Assembly (NCBI RefSeq): GCF_024498075.1
Contig: NZ_JANHOF010000002.1
Span: 757,183 to 821,182 of the forward strand
Reading direction: 5' to 3'
Source: Paenibacillus mendelii
Lineage (GTDB): Bacteria; Bacillota; Bacilli; Paenibacillales; Paenibacillaceae
Length of the DNA: 64,000 bases
The notes beneath the pieces are model-generated. The model did no database searches. It worked only from the letters and a program-made list of their open reading frames with translations, and was not told the DNA's origin. The translations under genes were made by a program, and so were the position numbers. Position 1 is the first letter of the stretch. Every line of letters begins with the position of its first letter. Positions 9,223 through 16,943 of the stretch are shown piece after piece.

Positions 9223-9885
9223 TTATTTCGAAGTTACAAACGCGATTACCTCAGCCAGAGACCGTTCCTCCATCGAATTCATGCGCAGCTTATGCGGACC
9301 GAATGTTAATCCTTCCGTAATGGCATTGGGTACAATAACGACATTCAAGCCTGCTGCATGCGCGGCTTTGGCTCCATTCGGAGAGTCTTCGAAGCAGACC
9401 GCCTCCTCCGGCTTCAATTCCAGCGCAGCCAGCGCTTGCAGATAGAGCTCCGGATCCGGCTTTACCTTCTGCACAAAGTCTGCTGTTCGGATACAAGAGA
9501 AATAGCCTGCAATATCGAACAAATCTACGAATCGCTGCACCCAGGCAAGATGCGAGCTGGAGGCAATGCCGATTCGGAGGCCCAATTGCTGTGCTTCGTT
9601 TAAATAGTCCAACACACCAGGCCTTAACACACGCCGCTGCATGAGATAATCATGCTTGACTAAGGCAGTCTTCTTAATCTCCTCTATATTGACCGGTCGG
9701 TCTGCGATCTCTGCCAGGTGCAAATACGGATCAAATGCATCATGACTGGTCCCTACGCATTTCGTCCACGTCTCTAATGGAAGATATGCGCCATGCTCAT
9801 TATAAATCTCTCCAATCGCTTCAAACCAAGCGCTTTCGGTATCAATAATCAATCCATCAAAATCGAAAATAACGCCTTTAATCAA
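9223..9885 (-). CDS. HAD-superfamily phosphatase / beta-phosphoglucomutase-like
   Basis: 220-residue HAD hydrolase of the beta-phosphoglucomutase-like subfamily. Motif I DFDGLIIDTES (Asp nucleophile), motif II region GIASSSH, Lys in VQKVKPDPELY, motif IV FEDSPNGAKAA. The helical cap sits between about residues 15 and 85. The start is TTG at 9885, with GAGGAG six bases upstream. It is the last gene after fructokinase and sorbitol dehydrogenase, 24 bases from gutB. It may act on a polyol or sugar phosphate; phosphatase versus mutase cannot be decided from sequence alone. Confidence 0.85.
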   Translation of the reverse strand: MIKGVIFDFDGLIIDTESAWFEAIGEIYNEHGAYLPLETWTKCVGTSHDAFDPYLHLAEIADRPVNIEEIKKTALVKHDYLMQRRVLRPGVLDYLNEAQQLGLRIGIASSSHLAWVQRFVDLFDIAGYFSCIRTADFVQKVKPDPELYLQALAALELKPEEAVCFEDSPNGAKAAHAAGLNVVIVPNAITEGLTFGPHKLRMNSMEERSLAEVIAFVTSK

Positions 9886-9909
9886 TGCTTTCTCCTCATT
9901 TCCGGATCA

Positions 9910-10953
9910 TTAGTTTGGGTAAATCATGATCTTCATGCTGCTGTTTTTGTGATGAATCGAGACATCCAGCGCCTCTTGAATATCGTCCAGCTTATATTTA
10001 TGGGTGATCGTATCTTCGATTCGCACCTTAGATGACCGCAGCGCCCGTATCGCAGCAGGATACGTATTGGCATACCGGAAAACGCCAAGAACATCAAGCT
10101 CTCCATCAATGATTTCATTCACATTCATTCCGACGCTGGCGGCGGCAGGCAGCCCGATGAACACGATTTTGCCGCCTCTCTTGATATGAGCGGTCGAAGC
10201 GGTAATGACGCCGGCGTTGCCTGATGTCTCAATCAGGACATCGACCCCCTTGCCTTCTGTCCAAGCGCTGACTTGGTGTTGAAGAGACGCTGTCATGGGG
10301 TCGCACACATCTGTAATTCCCATTGATTTCGCAAGATCTCTCCGATATTCGACAACATCGCTGCCATACACCTCAGTCACACCGAATAAACGAGCGGCGA
10401 CTACCGCCATCTGACCAATCGGGCCCAGCCCGGTAACAAGCACGCGATCATGCGGCTGAACTCCGGCACGATGCATCGCATGGAAGCCAACGGATAAGGG
10501 CTCCAGGAGAGCTCCTTCCTCAAAGCTCATTTCATCCGGTATCGGAAACAGAAAATCCGACCGGATGGCCGCATATTCCGCCCATGCGCCATTAATGGGA
10601 GGCGTAGCCATAAACACAACATCCGGGCAAAGGTTATAACGCCCGCCTTTGCAGTATTCGCAGCGTCCGCATGCTACCCCAGGCTCAACGGCTACACGGT
10701 CTCCAACACGAAGATGCTTTACCGCTTCGCCGACCTCAGCTACAACACCGGCAAGCTCATGACCAAGAATAAGGGGCTCCTTCACCTCATAACGCCCAAT
10801 TTTTCCATGCTCGTAATAATGGACATCTGAACCGCAAATGCCGATACACATCACTTTCACTAATGCTTCGTCCGGCTTCAGCGAAGGAACCGGCACCTCC
10901 TTCACCTTCATATGACCTGGGCTTTCTAGGACGGCCGCTTTCATCATGGGCAT
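9910..10953 (-). CDS. gutB: Zinc-dependent sorbitol (L-iditol) dehydrogenase
   Basis: Medium-chain dehydrogenase of about 347 residues that oxidises sorbitol to fructose with NAD. Catalytic zinc ligands: Cys in GICGSDVHYYEHG, His-Glu in LGHELAG, Glu in LEPLSVG. Structural zinc cysteines: CGRCEYCKGGRYNLC. Rossmann motif: GLGPIGQMA. The YYEHG and MATPPINGAWAEY features are typical of sorbitol/xylitol dehydrogenases. Start taken at ATG 10953, with AGAAGG nine bases upstream; a GTG at 10965 is possible. The operon (fructokinase before, HAD after) and GutR opposite support sorbitol; xylitol is the main alternative. Confidence 0.88.
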   Translation of the reverse strand: MPMMKAAVLESPGHMKVKEVPVPSLKPDEALVKVMCIGICGSDVHYYEHGKIGRYEVKEPLILGHELAGVVAEVGEAVKHLRVGDRVAVEPGVACGRCEYCKGGRYNLCPDVVFMATPPINGAWAEYAAIRSDFLFPIPDEMSFEEGALLEPLSVGFHAMHRAGVQPHDRVLVTGLGPIGQMAVVAARLFGVTEVYGSDVVEYRRDLAKSMGITDVCDPMTASLQHQVSAWTEGKGVDVLIETSGNAGVITASTAHIKRGGKIVFIGLPAAASVGMNVNEIIDGELDVLGVFRYANTYPAAIRALRSSKVRIEDTITHKYKLDDIQEALDVSIHHKNSSMKIMIYPN

Positions 10954-10984
10954 ATCGATTCTCACCTTCTCCTTCTATTATTCG

Positions 10985-11836
10985 TTATACGTTCATTCTT
11001 GCCTGCACTAGAGCACCCTTCAAAGCTGAGAACTTCCCCAGTCCGGGAGGAACGATCCAGTCCTCCGGGAGCTCCAAATAATCTTGCATCAGATGCTTCA
11101 CCTGCTCGCGAATGTAAGGGAATAATTGCGTCTGATTCATAACGCCGCCGCCCATAATGACTTTTTTCGGCATTAAGACTAGAGCGATGTTAACGAGAGC
11201 CTGAGCCAAATAGTAAGCCTCCAATTCCCACAGCTGATCTTCCCGATCCAGCAGCGCGCCCTTTCTCCCGCTTCTCGCTTCGATCGCAGGACCGGCCGCC
11301 AAGCCTTCCAGGCAATCGGTGTGAAAGGGGCAATTGCCATTGAAGGTGTCCTCCCGATGCTTGCGAATCAGCAAATGTCCCATCTCCGTATGGGCGAAGC
11401 CGTGTACAATTCTGCCCTTCATGATCGCGCCTGCTCCAATGCCCGTCCCGACTGTCATATATAAACAGCTATCGAGGCCAACCGCAGCTCCCCAGGTAGC
11501 CTCGCCCAGAGCCGCCATATTCACATCTGTATCGACCACAATCGGCATTTGCAATTGCGTCTTGAGATAGGATAACATAGGAAACCCGGCCCAATGAGGC
11601 TTAGGTGTATTCAACATTTGGCCATAATTGGATTTGTTGGGATCTGTCCCAACGGGTCCGAAGCTGCCGAAGCCAATTGATTGAACGTCAAATTGAGCAA
11701 AATACTGCATGACATGTCCTAACGTTTGCTCGGGTGTCGTTGTCGGAATCGAAATGGAATCCAGCAGATGGCCGTCAGCGCTTCCAATACCGCAAATAAA
11801 CTTCGTGCCGCCGCCTTCAATGGCGCCTAGCTTCAT
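10985..11836 (-). CDS. Fructokinase, ROK family (GmuE/ScrK type)
   Basis: 283-residue ROK kinase that phosphorylates fructose at C6. ATP/sugar motifs: IEGGGTKF at the N-terminus, VDTDVNMAALGE, TVGTGIGAG. The ROK zinc site is complete (H in FAHTEMGH, then CPFHTDCLEG), unlike in the regulator at the window start. Start is ATG 11836, behind GGAGGAAGG. It heads the sorbitol operon; sorbitol oxidised by GutB yields fructose, which this enzyme would turn into fructose 6-phosphate for glycolysis. The GutR operon of Bacillus subtilis also contains a fructokinase, though of another family. Confidence 0.9.
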   Translation of the reverse strand: MKLGAIEGGGTKFICGIGSADGHLLDSISIPTTTPEQTLGHVMQYFAQFDVQSIGFGSFGPVGTDPNKSNYGQMLNTPKPHWAGFPMLSYLKTQLQMPIVVDTDVNMAALGEATWGAAVGLDSCLYMTVGTGIGAGAIMKGRIVHGFAHTEMGHLLIRKHREDTFNGNCPFHTDCLEGLAAGPAIEARSGRKGALLDREDQLWELEAYYLAQALVNIALVLMPKKVIMGGGVMNQTQLFPYIREQVKHLMQDYLELPEDWIVPPGLGKFSALKGALVQARMNV

Positions 11837-11897
11837 CTTCCTTCCTCCCATCCTCTGTTTTCATCTTCATTCCTAGTATAGGGCAAGAGGTTTCAGA

Positions 11898-11924
11898 CAT
11901 TCTATCCATTCAAATCATTCAAAA
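11898..11924 (-). promoter_or_regulatory. Three tandem 9-bp repeats upstream of the sorbitol operon
   Basis: CATTCTATC, CATTCAAAT and CATTCAAAA lie head to tail at 11898-11906, 11907-11915 and 11916-11924, some 60-90 bases before the fructokinase start. Direct repeats are the usual targets of large ATP-dependent activators of this architecture, so GutR binding is plausible but unproven. They lie between divergent genes and could also serve the dehydrogenase at 12069. Confidence 0.4.
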
Positions 11925-12068
11925 GTACGGCGTCACTGTACGTTTATCTCGCATTTCTACTTCTTATAAGGTTCAACAGGATAAATAGGTTAGTCTAAAA
12001 TGCTTACTTTGAGCTCCTTGCCTGTTGTACAGTTAATTTACAATATCTTAATGAGGAGGTTGAAAGCA

Positions 12069-13088
12069 TTGAAACATATGAAAGCCTTAGTGATAGACGC
12101 CCCTTTTCAAGCTTCCATCAAGGAGGTTCCATATCCCGCGCCCGGCAAGGGAGAAGTTACGATAAAGGTTGAACGGGCAGGCATCTGCGGTACCGACGTT
12201 CACATCTTTAAGGGAGAGTATCTATCCAGCTACCCGATTATTCCCGGACATGAGTTTTCAGGCAGCATTCATGAAATTGGCGAAGGAGTTGAGGGCCATG
12301 CAGCGGGAGACCGCGTAACCGCGGAGCCAAATATCTTTTGCGGGAAATGTGAGTACTGTTTAACGAATCGCGGTAATCATTGTGATCAATGGCAGGCAAC
12401 TGGCGTTACGCAAAATGGCGCAATGGCTGAATATGTCGTTGTTCCCGCAAGCAATGTATTTCGCATTCCTGATTCCATGAGCTATGGCGTAGGCGCATTT
12501 ATTGAGCCTATGGCGTGTGTCGTTTATGCGATGAACCGGCTGAAATTAAATGTAGGCGACCGTACGCTCATATTTGGTGCAGGCGCAATGGGACAGCAGC
12601 TCATCCAATCGCTCGCGCATGCTGGAGCATCCGAGCTTGTCGTTGTCGATCTAGCCCCTGACAAGCTCCAGCTTGCGAAGCAATGGGGTGCGACCAAGAC
12701 TGTCCTGAGCCATGAAATTGAACAGCAATTGGGCGCCGAGCACTATCCCCGCGGCTTCGATGTTGTCGTTGACGCCACAGGCATCCCTGCCGTCATTGAA
12801 CAGGCCCTCCGTTATCTCGGACCTACAGGGAAATACTTGCAATTCGGCGTAACTGCACAAGACAGCAAAATCTCCTTGAGCCCGTTCGATCTTTATCAGA
12901 AGGATTGGACCTTAATCGGCTCCATGGCCATCAACCATACCTTCTATCCGGCATTGAATTGGGTGAAGGAGCGTCGGGTCCAGTTGGAACACTTGATTAC
13001 GAGCGTACTTTCACTGGATGAGGTACCTGCGCTGCTGGCAGAGGGCGCTGACTCCAGCCAGCTGAAGATACAAATCCAGATCACATAG
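12069..13088 (+). CDS. Zinc-dependent medium-chain alcohol/polyol dehydrogenase
   Basis: 340-residue MDR dehydrogenase. Catalytic zinc: Cys in GICGTDVHIFKGEY, His-Glu in PGHEFSG, Glu in IEPMACVV. Structural zinc: CGKCEYCLTNRGNHC. NAD(P) fold: GAGAMGQQL then VVVDLAPDK. Closest in pattern to galactitol-1-phosphate, arabitol or threonine-type dehydrogenases. TTG at 12069 is preferred because AGGAGGT (12054-12060) lies eight bases upstream; the next ATG (12078) is too far. It is divergent from the sorbitol operon and could oxidise a related polyol, but its substrate is not evident. The MgtC gene starts two bases after its stop codon. Confidence 0.85.
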   Translation: MKHMKALVIDAPFQASIKEVPYPAPGKGEVTIKVERAGICGTDVHIFKGEYLSSYPIIPGHEFSGSIHEIGEGVEGHAAGDRVTAEPNIFCGKCEYCLTNRGNHCDQWQATGVTQNGAMAEYVVVPASNVFRIPDSMSYGVGAFIEPMACVVYAMNRLKLNVGDRTLIFGAGAMGQQLIQSLAHAGASELVVVDLAPDKLQLAKQWGATKTVLSHEIEQQLGAEHYPRGFDVVVDATGIPAVIEQALRYLGPTGKYLQFGVTAQDSKISLSPFDLYQKDWTLIGSMAINHTFYPALNWVKERRVQLEHLITSVLSLDEVPALLAEGADSSQLKIQIQIT

Positions 13089-13090
13089 CG

Positions 13091-13600
13091 ATGAATATTA
13101 TTGATAACTGGCTGAGCTCAACCTTTCAGGATTTTGAATGGCTGCTGCGTATATTTATAAGCGCTTTGCTTGGGTTTTTCATAGGACTAAACCGCACGCA
13201 TAAGCATAAACCGGCAGGAGTAAAAACCTACATGTATGTCGCTACGGCATCTACGCTCATCACGATCGTCTCGATTCAAAGTGTCCTTCTGTACGCCGGT
13301 GTAAGAGAGCACACGATGATGGATCCCATGCGTTTAGCCGCTCAGATTGTTACTGGACTAGGCTTCATAGGCGCAGGAGTTATTTTGAAGGATGGGGCGA
13401 GAGTGATCGGCTTAACGTCTGCCGCTATGATTTTTTATGCAGGCGGCATAGGAATTGCGATTGGAGCCGGGCTCTATACCTTTGTTCTTTTTTCATTTAT
13501 GGTAACCAACCTATTTGTTTGGGTCGGGGAATGGATTGAGAAGCGCCAAACCAAGAAAACGAACACGCCAAGTTCGACTTTGCTGGAAATATCAGAGTAG
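13091..13600 (+). CDS. MgtC/SapB family membrane protein
   Basis: 169 residues with about four to five hydrophobic segments. The family core is present: ISALLGFFIGLNRTHKHKPAGVKTY, then TLITIVS, QIVTGLGFIGAGVILKDG and LTSAAMIF. The soluble C-terminal ACT-like domain of virulence-type MgtC is absent; after the last helix there is only a short charged tail. It starts two bases after the dehydrogenase stop, so it is probably co-translated. SapB/MgtC proteins influence magnesium and membrane-potential homeostasis; a direct link with polyol metabolism is not known. Confidence 0.88.
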   Translation: MNIIDNWLSSTFQDFEWLLRIFISALLGFFIGLNRTHKHKPAGVKTYMYVATASTLITIVSIQSVLLYAGVREHTMMDPMRLAAQIVTGLGFIGAGVILKDGARVIGLTSAAMIFYAGGIGIAIGAGLYTFVLFSFMVTNLFVWVGEWIEKRQTKKTNTPSSTLLEISE

Positions 13601-13620
13601 CGGCCCGGTTATTTATACGA

Positions 13621-13662
13621 AAAAGCGGCGATGAGGGAGTTGCTCCTGCATCGCCGCTTTTT
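13621..13662 (+). terminator. Terminator after mgtC-like gene
   Basis: AAAAGCGGCGATG (13621-13633) pairs with CATCGCCGCTTTT (13649-13661), with a T run following. Confidence 0.92.
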
Positions 13663-13794
13663 GTTGATAATCGGGTATTGCTGCATAAGTATGAATCTGC
13701 CGACATGACCTACCCGTTAGAAGGCCAGCTTGTTAAACTTGCTATAAGTAATGGTGTTAGGACGAGTTTTTGATGGTTACGTGGCAGACGGCGC

Positions 13795-14601
13795 TCAAGA
13801 TAGATAACGCCGCTGGCGAAGCGCTTCATACAGCACTACCGTTGCCGCCATGGCGACGTTGAGCGATTCCGAGCGCCCGTGCATCGGGATGATTATGCTG
13901 TCATCAACTTGCACGAGCGTCTGATCTGACAAGCCGCTTGACTCATTGCCGAGCAGCAGCCAGGCTGCCCCGCGCCAATCATAGCTGTAACAGGTATCCG
14001 ATGCCTGCAGGCTTGTCCCGATCAGCCGAATGCCATGCTGCTTCGCTTCTGGCAGCAGCTCGGCCAGATCGCCTTCCATAATGGGCAGATGGAACAAGGA
14101 GCCCATGGTCGAGCGTACCGTCTTCGGGTTGTACAGATCCACGCAGCCCCTGCCAAGAATGACCGCATCCGCACCGACGGCATCCGCGCTCCTGATAATC
14201 GTGCCGACGTTGCCCGGATCGCGAACCCCGTCCAAGACAACGACCAATGAATCCTCCCCGTACAAAGTCTGCCTGTCTACATCCGGCTTGGCTACGATGC
14301 CGAACACAGGCGGAGGCGTGTCCGTAGCTGTGCATTTAGCCATAACCGAGGGCGATGCTTCCACCAGCTCGCAGCTTGACTCCGCAAGCAGATCCTCCAG
14401 TTCATTCGGTATGCCGCGCTCAGCATCGAATACGACCGTCTCCACGGCCGCACCCGCAAGAAGCGCTTCCTGCACCAAATGAACCCCCTCAATCAGGAAT
14501 TTACCGCTGCGGTCGCGATGCTTCTTCTCCAATAGAGAAGCAAACGCCTTTACTTTCTCATTCTGGACGGAGGTTAAGGTTAGGATACGATGATTACGCA
14601 C
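13795..14601 (-). CDS. TrmH/SpoU-family RNA 2'-O-methyltransferase (YsgA-like)
   Basis: 268-residue SPOUT methyltransferase that would transfer a methyl group from S-adenosylmethionine to an rRNA or tRNA ribose. N-terminal substrate-binding domain (SVQNEKVKAFASLLEKKHRDRSGKFLIEGVHLVQEAL) resembling L30e, then the catalytic knot: motif 1 LDGVRDPGNVGTIIRSADAVG, motif 2 LLLGNESSGLS, motif 3 IPMHGRSESLNVAMAATV. Start is GTG at 14601. In Bacillus subtilis ysgA neighbours sspI, as nearly here. The target nucleotide cannot be named. Confidence 0.92.
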   Translation of the reverse strand: MRNHRILTLTSVQNEKVKAFASLLEKKHRDRSGKFLIEGVHLVQEALLAGAAVETVVFDAERGIPNELEDLLAESSCELVEASPSVMAKCTATDTPPPVFGIVAKPDVDRQTLYGEDSLVVVLDGVRDPGNVGTIIRSADAVGADAVILGRGCVDLYNPKTVRSTMGSLFHLPIMEGDLAELLPEAKQHGIRLIGTSLQASDTCYSYDWRGAAWLLLGNESSGLSDQTLVQVDDSIIIPMHGRSESLNVAMAATVVLYEALRQRRYLS

Positions 14602-14610
14602 GATATATGT

Positions 14611-15276
14611 TCAGCCTTCCGCATAAGTTATTTCTAAATTAGACAAATCCTCGTTTTTGCCAACAATAACGAGGGTATCATTCTCATGGATGATATCCTC
14701 CGCATACGGGGAGATATTCATTTTATCACCTGTTTTGATGGCCAGGACATTGCATTTGAATCGCGCACGAATATCGAGCTGCTTCAAGTTTTTGCCGACT
14801 ACTTGGGCAGGCGCTTTAATTTCCAGAATGCTGTAATCGTCTGAAAGCTCGATATAATCGAGTATGTTGGGTGAGATCAAATGATGCGCGACACGCAGTC
14901 CCATATCACGTTCGGGGAAGACAACTTTATCCGCTCCGATCTTGCTTAGCACCTTGCCATGAAGCTCATTCTGCGCTTTGACAATCAGCCTCGGTACGCC
15001 GAGCTCCTTCAATATGAGCGTCGTGAGGATACTTGCTTGAATATCCGCTCCGATCGCGACAACGACGACATCGAAATTCCGCACCCCAAGCGCGCGAAGC
15101 GCTTCCTCGTCCGTGGTATCGGCCGATACCGCATGTGTGACGATATTGGCGATCTCTTGAATCTTCTGCTCGTCCGAATCGATCGCCAGCACCTCGAAGC
15201 CAAGGTTGGATAAAGCTGTGGCCACGCTCGAGCCGAAACGTCCCATTCCGATGACTACATACTGCATTTTCCTCAT
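14611..15276 (-). CDS. KtrA/KtrC-type potassium channel gating subunit (RCK)
   Basis: Cytoplasmic regulatory subunit of a Ktr potassium uptake channel, about 221 residues. The RCK_N Rossmann domain opens with VVIGMGRFGSSVATAL and has the acidic end of the second strand in AIDSDEQ; the C-terminal TrkA_C domain (from about residue 140) holds the cyclic-di-AMP-binding fold of this family. Start taken at ATG 15276, ten bases after AAAGGA. The membrane partner KtrB/KtrD is not in the window, so this is an orphan subunit as with Bacillus subtilis KtrC; A versus C type is undecided. Confidence 0.9.
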   Translation of the reverse strand: MRKMQYVVIGMGRFGSSVATALSNLGFEVLAIDSDEQKIQEIANIVTHAVSADTTDEEALRALGVRNFDVVVVAIGADIQASILTTLILKELGVPRLIVKAQNELHGKVLSKIGADKVVFPERDMGLRVAHHLISPNILDYIELSDDYSILEIKAPAQVVGKNLKQLDIRARFKCNVLAIKTGDKMNISPYAEDIIHENDTLVIVGKNEDLSNLEITYAEG

Positions 15277-15380
15277 GGGGCGCACATCCTTTCTTGGTTA
15301 TTCGCAACTTTGTTATTATACCATAATTTCCGCATGCACTTTCGCTCCCGCTATACGGGATGAATGACGGACAGCGGGGA

Positions 15381-15387
15381 CATATTA
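15381..15387 (+). promoter_or_regulatory. Candidate sigma-G -10 box for sspI
   Basis: CATATTA fits the forespore sigma-G -10 pattern and precedes the spore gene by 32 bases. A TGAATG at 15361 resembles the -35, but the spacer is 14 rather than 17-18 bases, so the assignment is tentative. Confidence 0.35.
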
Positions 15388-15419
15388 AACGCGAAAAACG
15401 TGTGATGGAGGGATTTTAG

Positions 15420-15656
15420 TTGAACAATCTCGATTTGCGGCAGGCAATCATTCAGCGCGTACAGAATAAATCCGGCATTGAGCTCACGGAGGTCATTGAA
15501 GATTCCATCGGCAATGATGAACGTACTCTGCCTGGGCTTGGCGTGTTGTTTGAGATCATCTGGCAGCACAGCTCAGGACCGGATCAGAACAAAATGGTGA
15601 ATGCTCTGCACAGTCATCTGCAAGGCGGCGAATCCGCCCCGCCAAGTCCAAGCTAA
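15420..15656 (+). CDS. sspI: Small acid-soluble spore protein SspI
   Basis: 78-residue homologue of the minor spore protein SspI, made in the forespore. Core features: LDLRQAIIQRVQ near the start and the invariant LPGLGVLFEIIWQHSS in the middle, followed by a longer Pro/Ser-rich tail than the 71-residue Bacillus protein. Start is TTG at 15420 with GGAGGG (15407-15412) seven bases upstream. It shows that the organism forms endospores. Its last four bases overlap the convergent phnM gene. Confidence 0.95.
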   Translation: MNNLDLRQAIIQRVQNKSGIELTEVIEDSIGNDERTLPGLGVLFEIIWQHSSGPDQNKMVNALHSHLQGGESAPPSPS

Positions 15657-16825
15657 CGCACTCCGCCAGCATATACCAACATTCCGCCAACAAAAGCATG
15701 CGTTACCCATGGATGTTTCTCATAGCGATCCACAATAATAAGGTCTGCCGCTTTCCCTTCGGCGATAGTACCCAATCGCCCTTCAATCCCGAGTACCGCT
15801 GCCGGATAGAGTGTAGCCATTCGCACCGCTTCAGGCAGTGACAGAATCCGATCGTCCACTAGCTTGAACAAAGACGTCAGCAGTGAGGACGGATGGTAGT
15901 CCGAACAGAGAATATTGGCGGCGCCAGCAGCAATCGCATCGGCTGCCCGCAAATTGGAATCGTGGGAGATGCCGCGCACGACATTGGGCGCTCCCACGCA
16001 TACATACATGCCCCGCCTTGCCGCATATCTGGCTGTCTCGAGCGTGATCGGAAATTCCGATACCGTACAGCCAAGACGTCTGGAACGCTCCGCTCTTTCG
16101 GGTGTATCGTCGTCGTGTGAAGCTACTGCGATGCCAAGAGCCGCAGCCATATGGCCGAGCTTCTCGAGCCTCTCCCAATCGACGAGTTGTCTTCGCTCAC
16201 CAAGCTCGGTAACGATTGTCCGTACCGCCTGGATATCAATCCCTTGATTCTTCATCACATATCGCTCGAAGGAACCGGATTTGCGATACTGCCCTTGTCC
16301 AGGTGAATGATCCATGAACGATAAATAGTCAATGAGCCCTTCCCGTACGTAGCGTTCTACAAGCGGTAAGGCGTCCAAGTGCGTAACCTCATAGCGCAGG
16401 TGAATGCCGTTGCGAACGACCGCGCGTTTGTCCCGATACGCGTGAATAAGCTCAACCAGCTCGGTTAACAGATGCGTGCCGCGCAAGCTTAGACCGACGC
16501 CAAGCGATAGCGAATGATACATGGAGGTGATGCCATGATGCGGCAGCTTGCGTTCAAATTCCAGAAATGCCATTGATAGCGGGAATAATGTATTCGGCCG
16601 CGGCTGAACCTCCTTCTCAATAGCATCGCAGTGCAAATCGATCAGGCCGGGCAGCACGTAACACCCTCTTGCGTCCTCTATATCCGCTCCCTCCAGCTCC
16701 ACCCCATCTGCAGCACGATCAGTAACGATCCTGCTAATGATGCCATTCTCAAGATGCAGATCCCCCTGAACCACACGATCCTCCAGAACGATAGATCCCC
16801 CTCGGATAACTTGCTTCATTGCCAT
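15653..16825 (-). CDS. phnM: PhnM-type amidohydrolase (ribose 1-methylphosphonate 5-triphosphate diphosphatase)
   Basis: 390-residue amidohydrolase with the PhnM signature: composite beta domain, then metal motif GLIDLHCDAIEKEVQPRP, HGITSMYHSLSLG, LDALPLVERYV, SFMDHSPGQGQY, ASHDDDTPE and ILCSDYHPSSLL (last metal Asp). In the C-P lyase route PhnM releases pyrophosphate from the triphosphate intermediate. Here no other phn gene is in view, so it is either detached from its pathway or serves another role. It ends by overlapping sspI by 4 bases, tail to tail. Confidence 0.88.
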   Translation of the reverse strand: MAMKQVIRGGSIVLEDRVVQGDLHLENGIISRIVTDRAADGVELEGADIEDARGCYVLPGLIDLHCDAIEKEVQPRPNTLFPLSMAFLEFERKLPHHGITSMYHSLSLGVGLSLRGTHLLTELVELIHAYRDKRAVVRNGIHLRYEVTHLDALPLVERYVREGLIDYLSFMDHSPGQGQYRKSGSFERYVMKNQGIDIQAVRTIVTELGERRQLVDWERLEKLGHMAAALGIAVASHDDDTPERAERSRRLGCTVSEFPITLETARYAARRGMYVCVGAPNVVRGISHDSNLRAADAIAAGAANILCSDYHPSSLLTSLFKLVDDRILSLPEAVRMATLYPAAVLGIEGRLGTIAEGKAADLIIVDRYEKHPWVTHAFVGGMLVYAGGVR

Positions 16826-16877
16826 GTCCCACCCGTATTCTAGTCTTTCTCTTTATTGTAAACGAAATCCATAACAA

Positions 16878-16907
16878 AAACAGCTTACCCTCCTGGGCAA
16901 GCTGTTT
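16878..16907 (-). terminator. Terminator of the LacI/Gfo/ThuA operon
   Basis: AAACAGCTTACCC and GGGCAAGCTGTTT form a stem with one mismatch and a 4-base loop; on the minus strand a T run follows. It ends transcription from 18.0 kb and may also stop readthrough from the right. Confidence 0.85.
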
Positions 16908-16943
16908 ATTCCGATACTTTCATTCTTATGGACAAAACGTGTA

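Noticed and set aside
13089..13100. Magnesium riboswitch (M-box) for the mgtC-like gene
   Set aside because: The gene starts two bases after the preceding stop, leaving no leader.
15277..15419. Cyclic-di-AMP (ydaO) riboswitch before the Ktr gene
   Set aside because: The gap is only about 140 bases, is shared with the sspI promoter and shows none of the conserved riboswitch cores.
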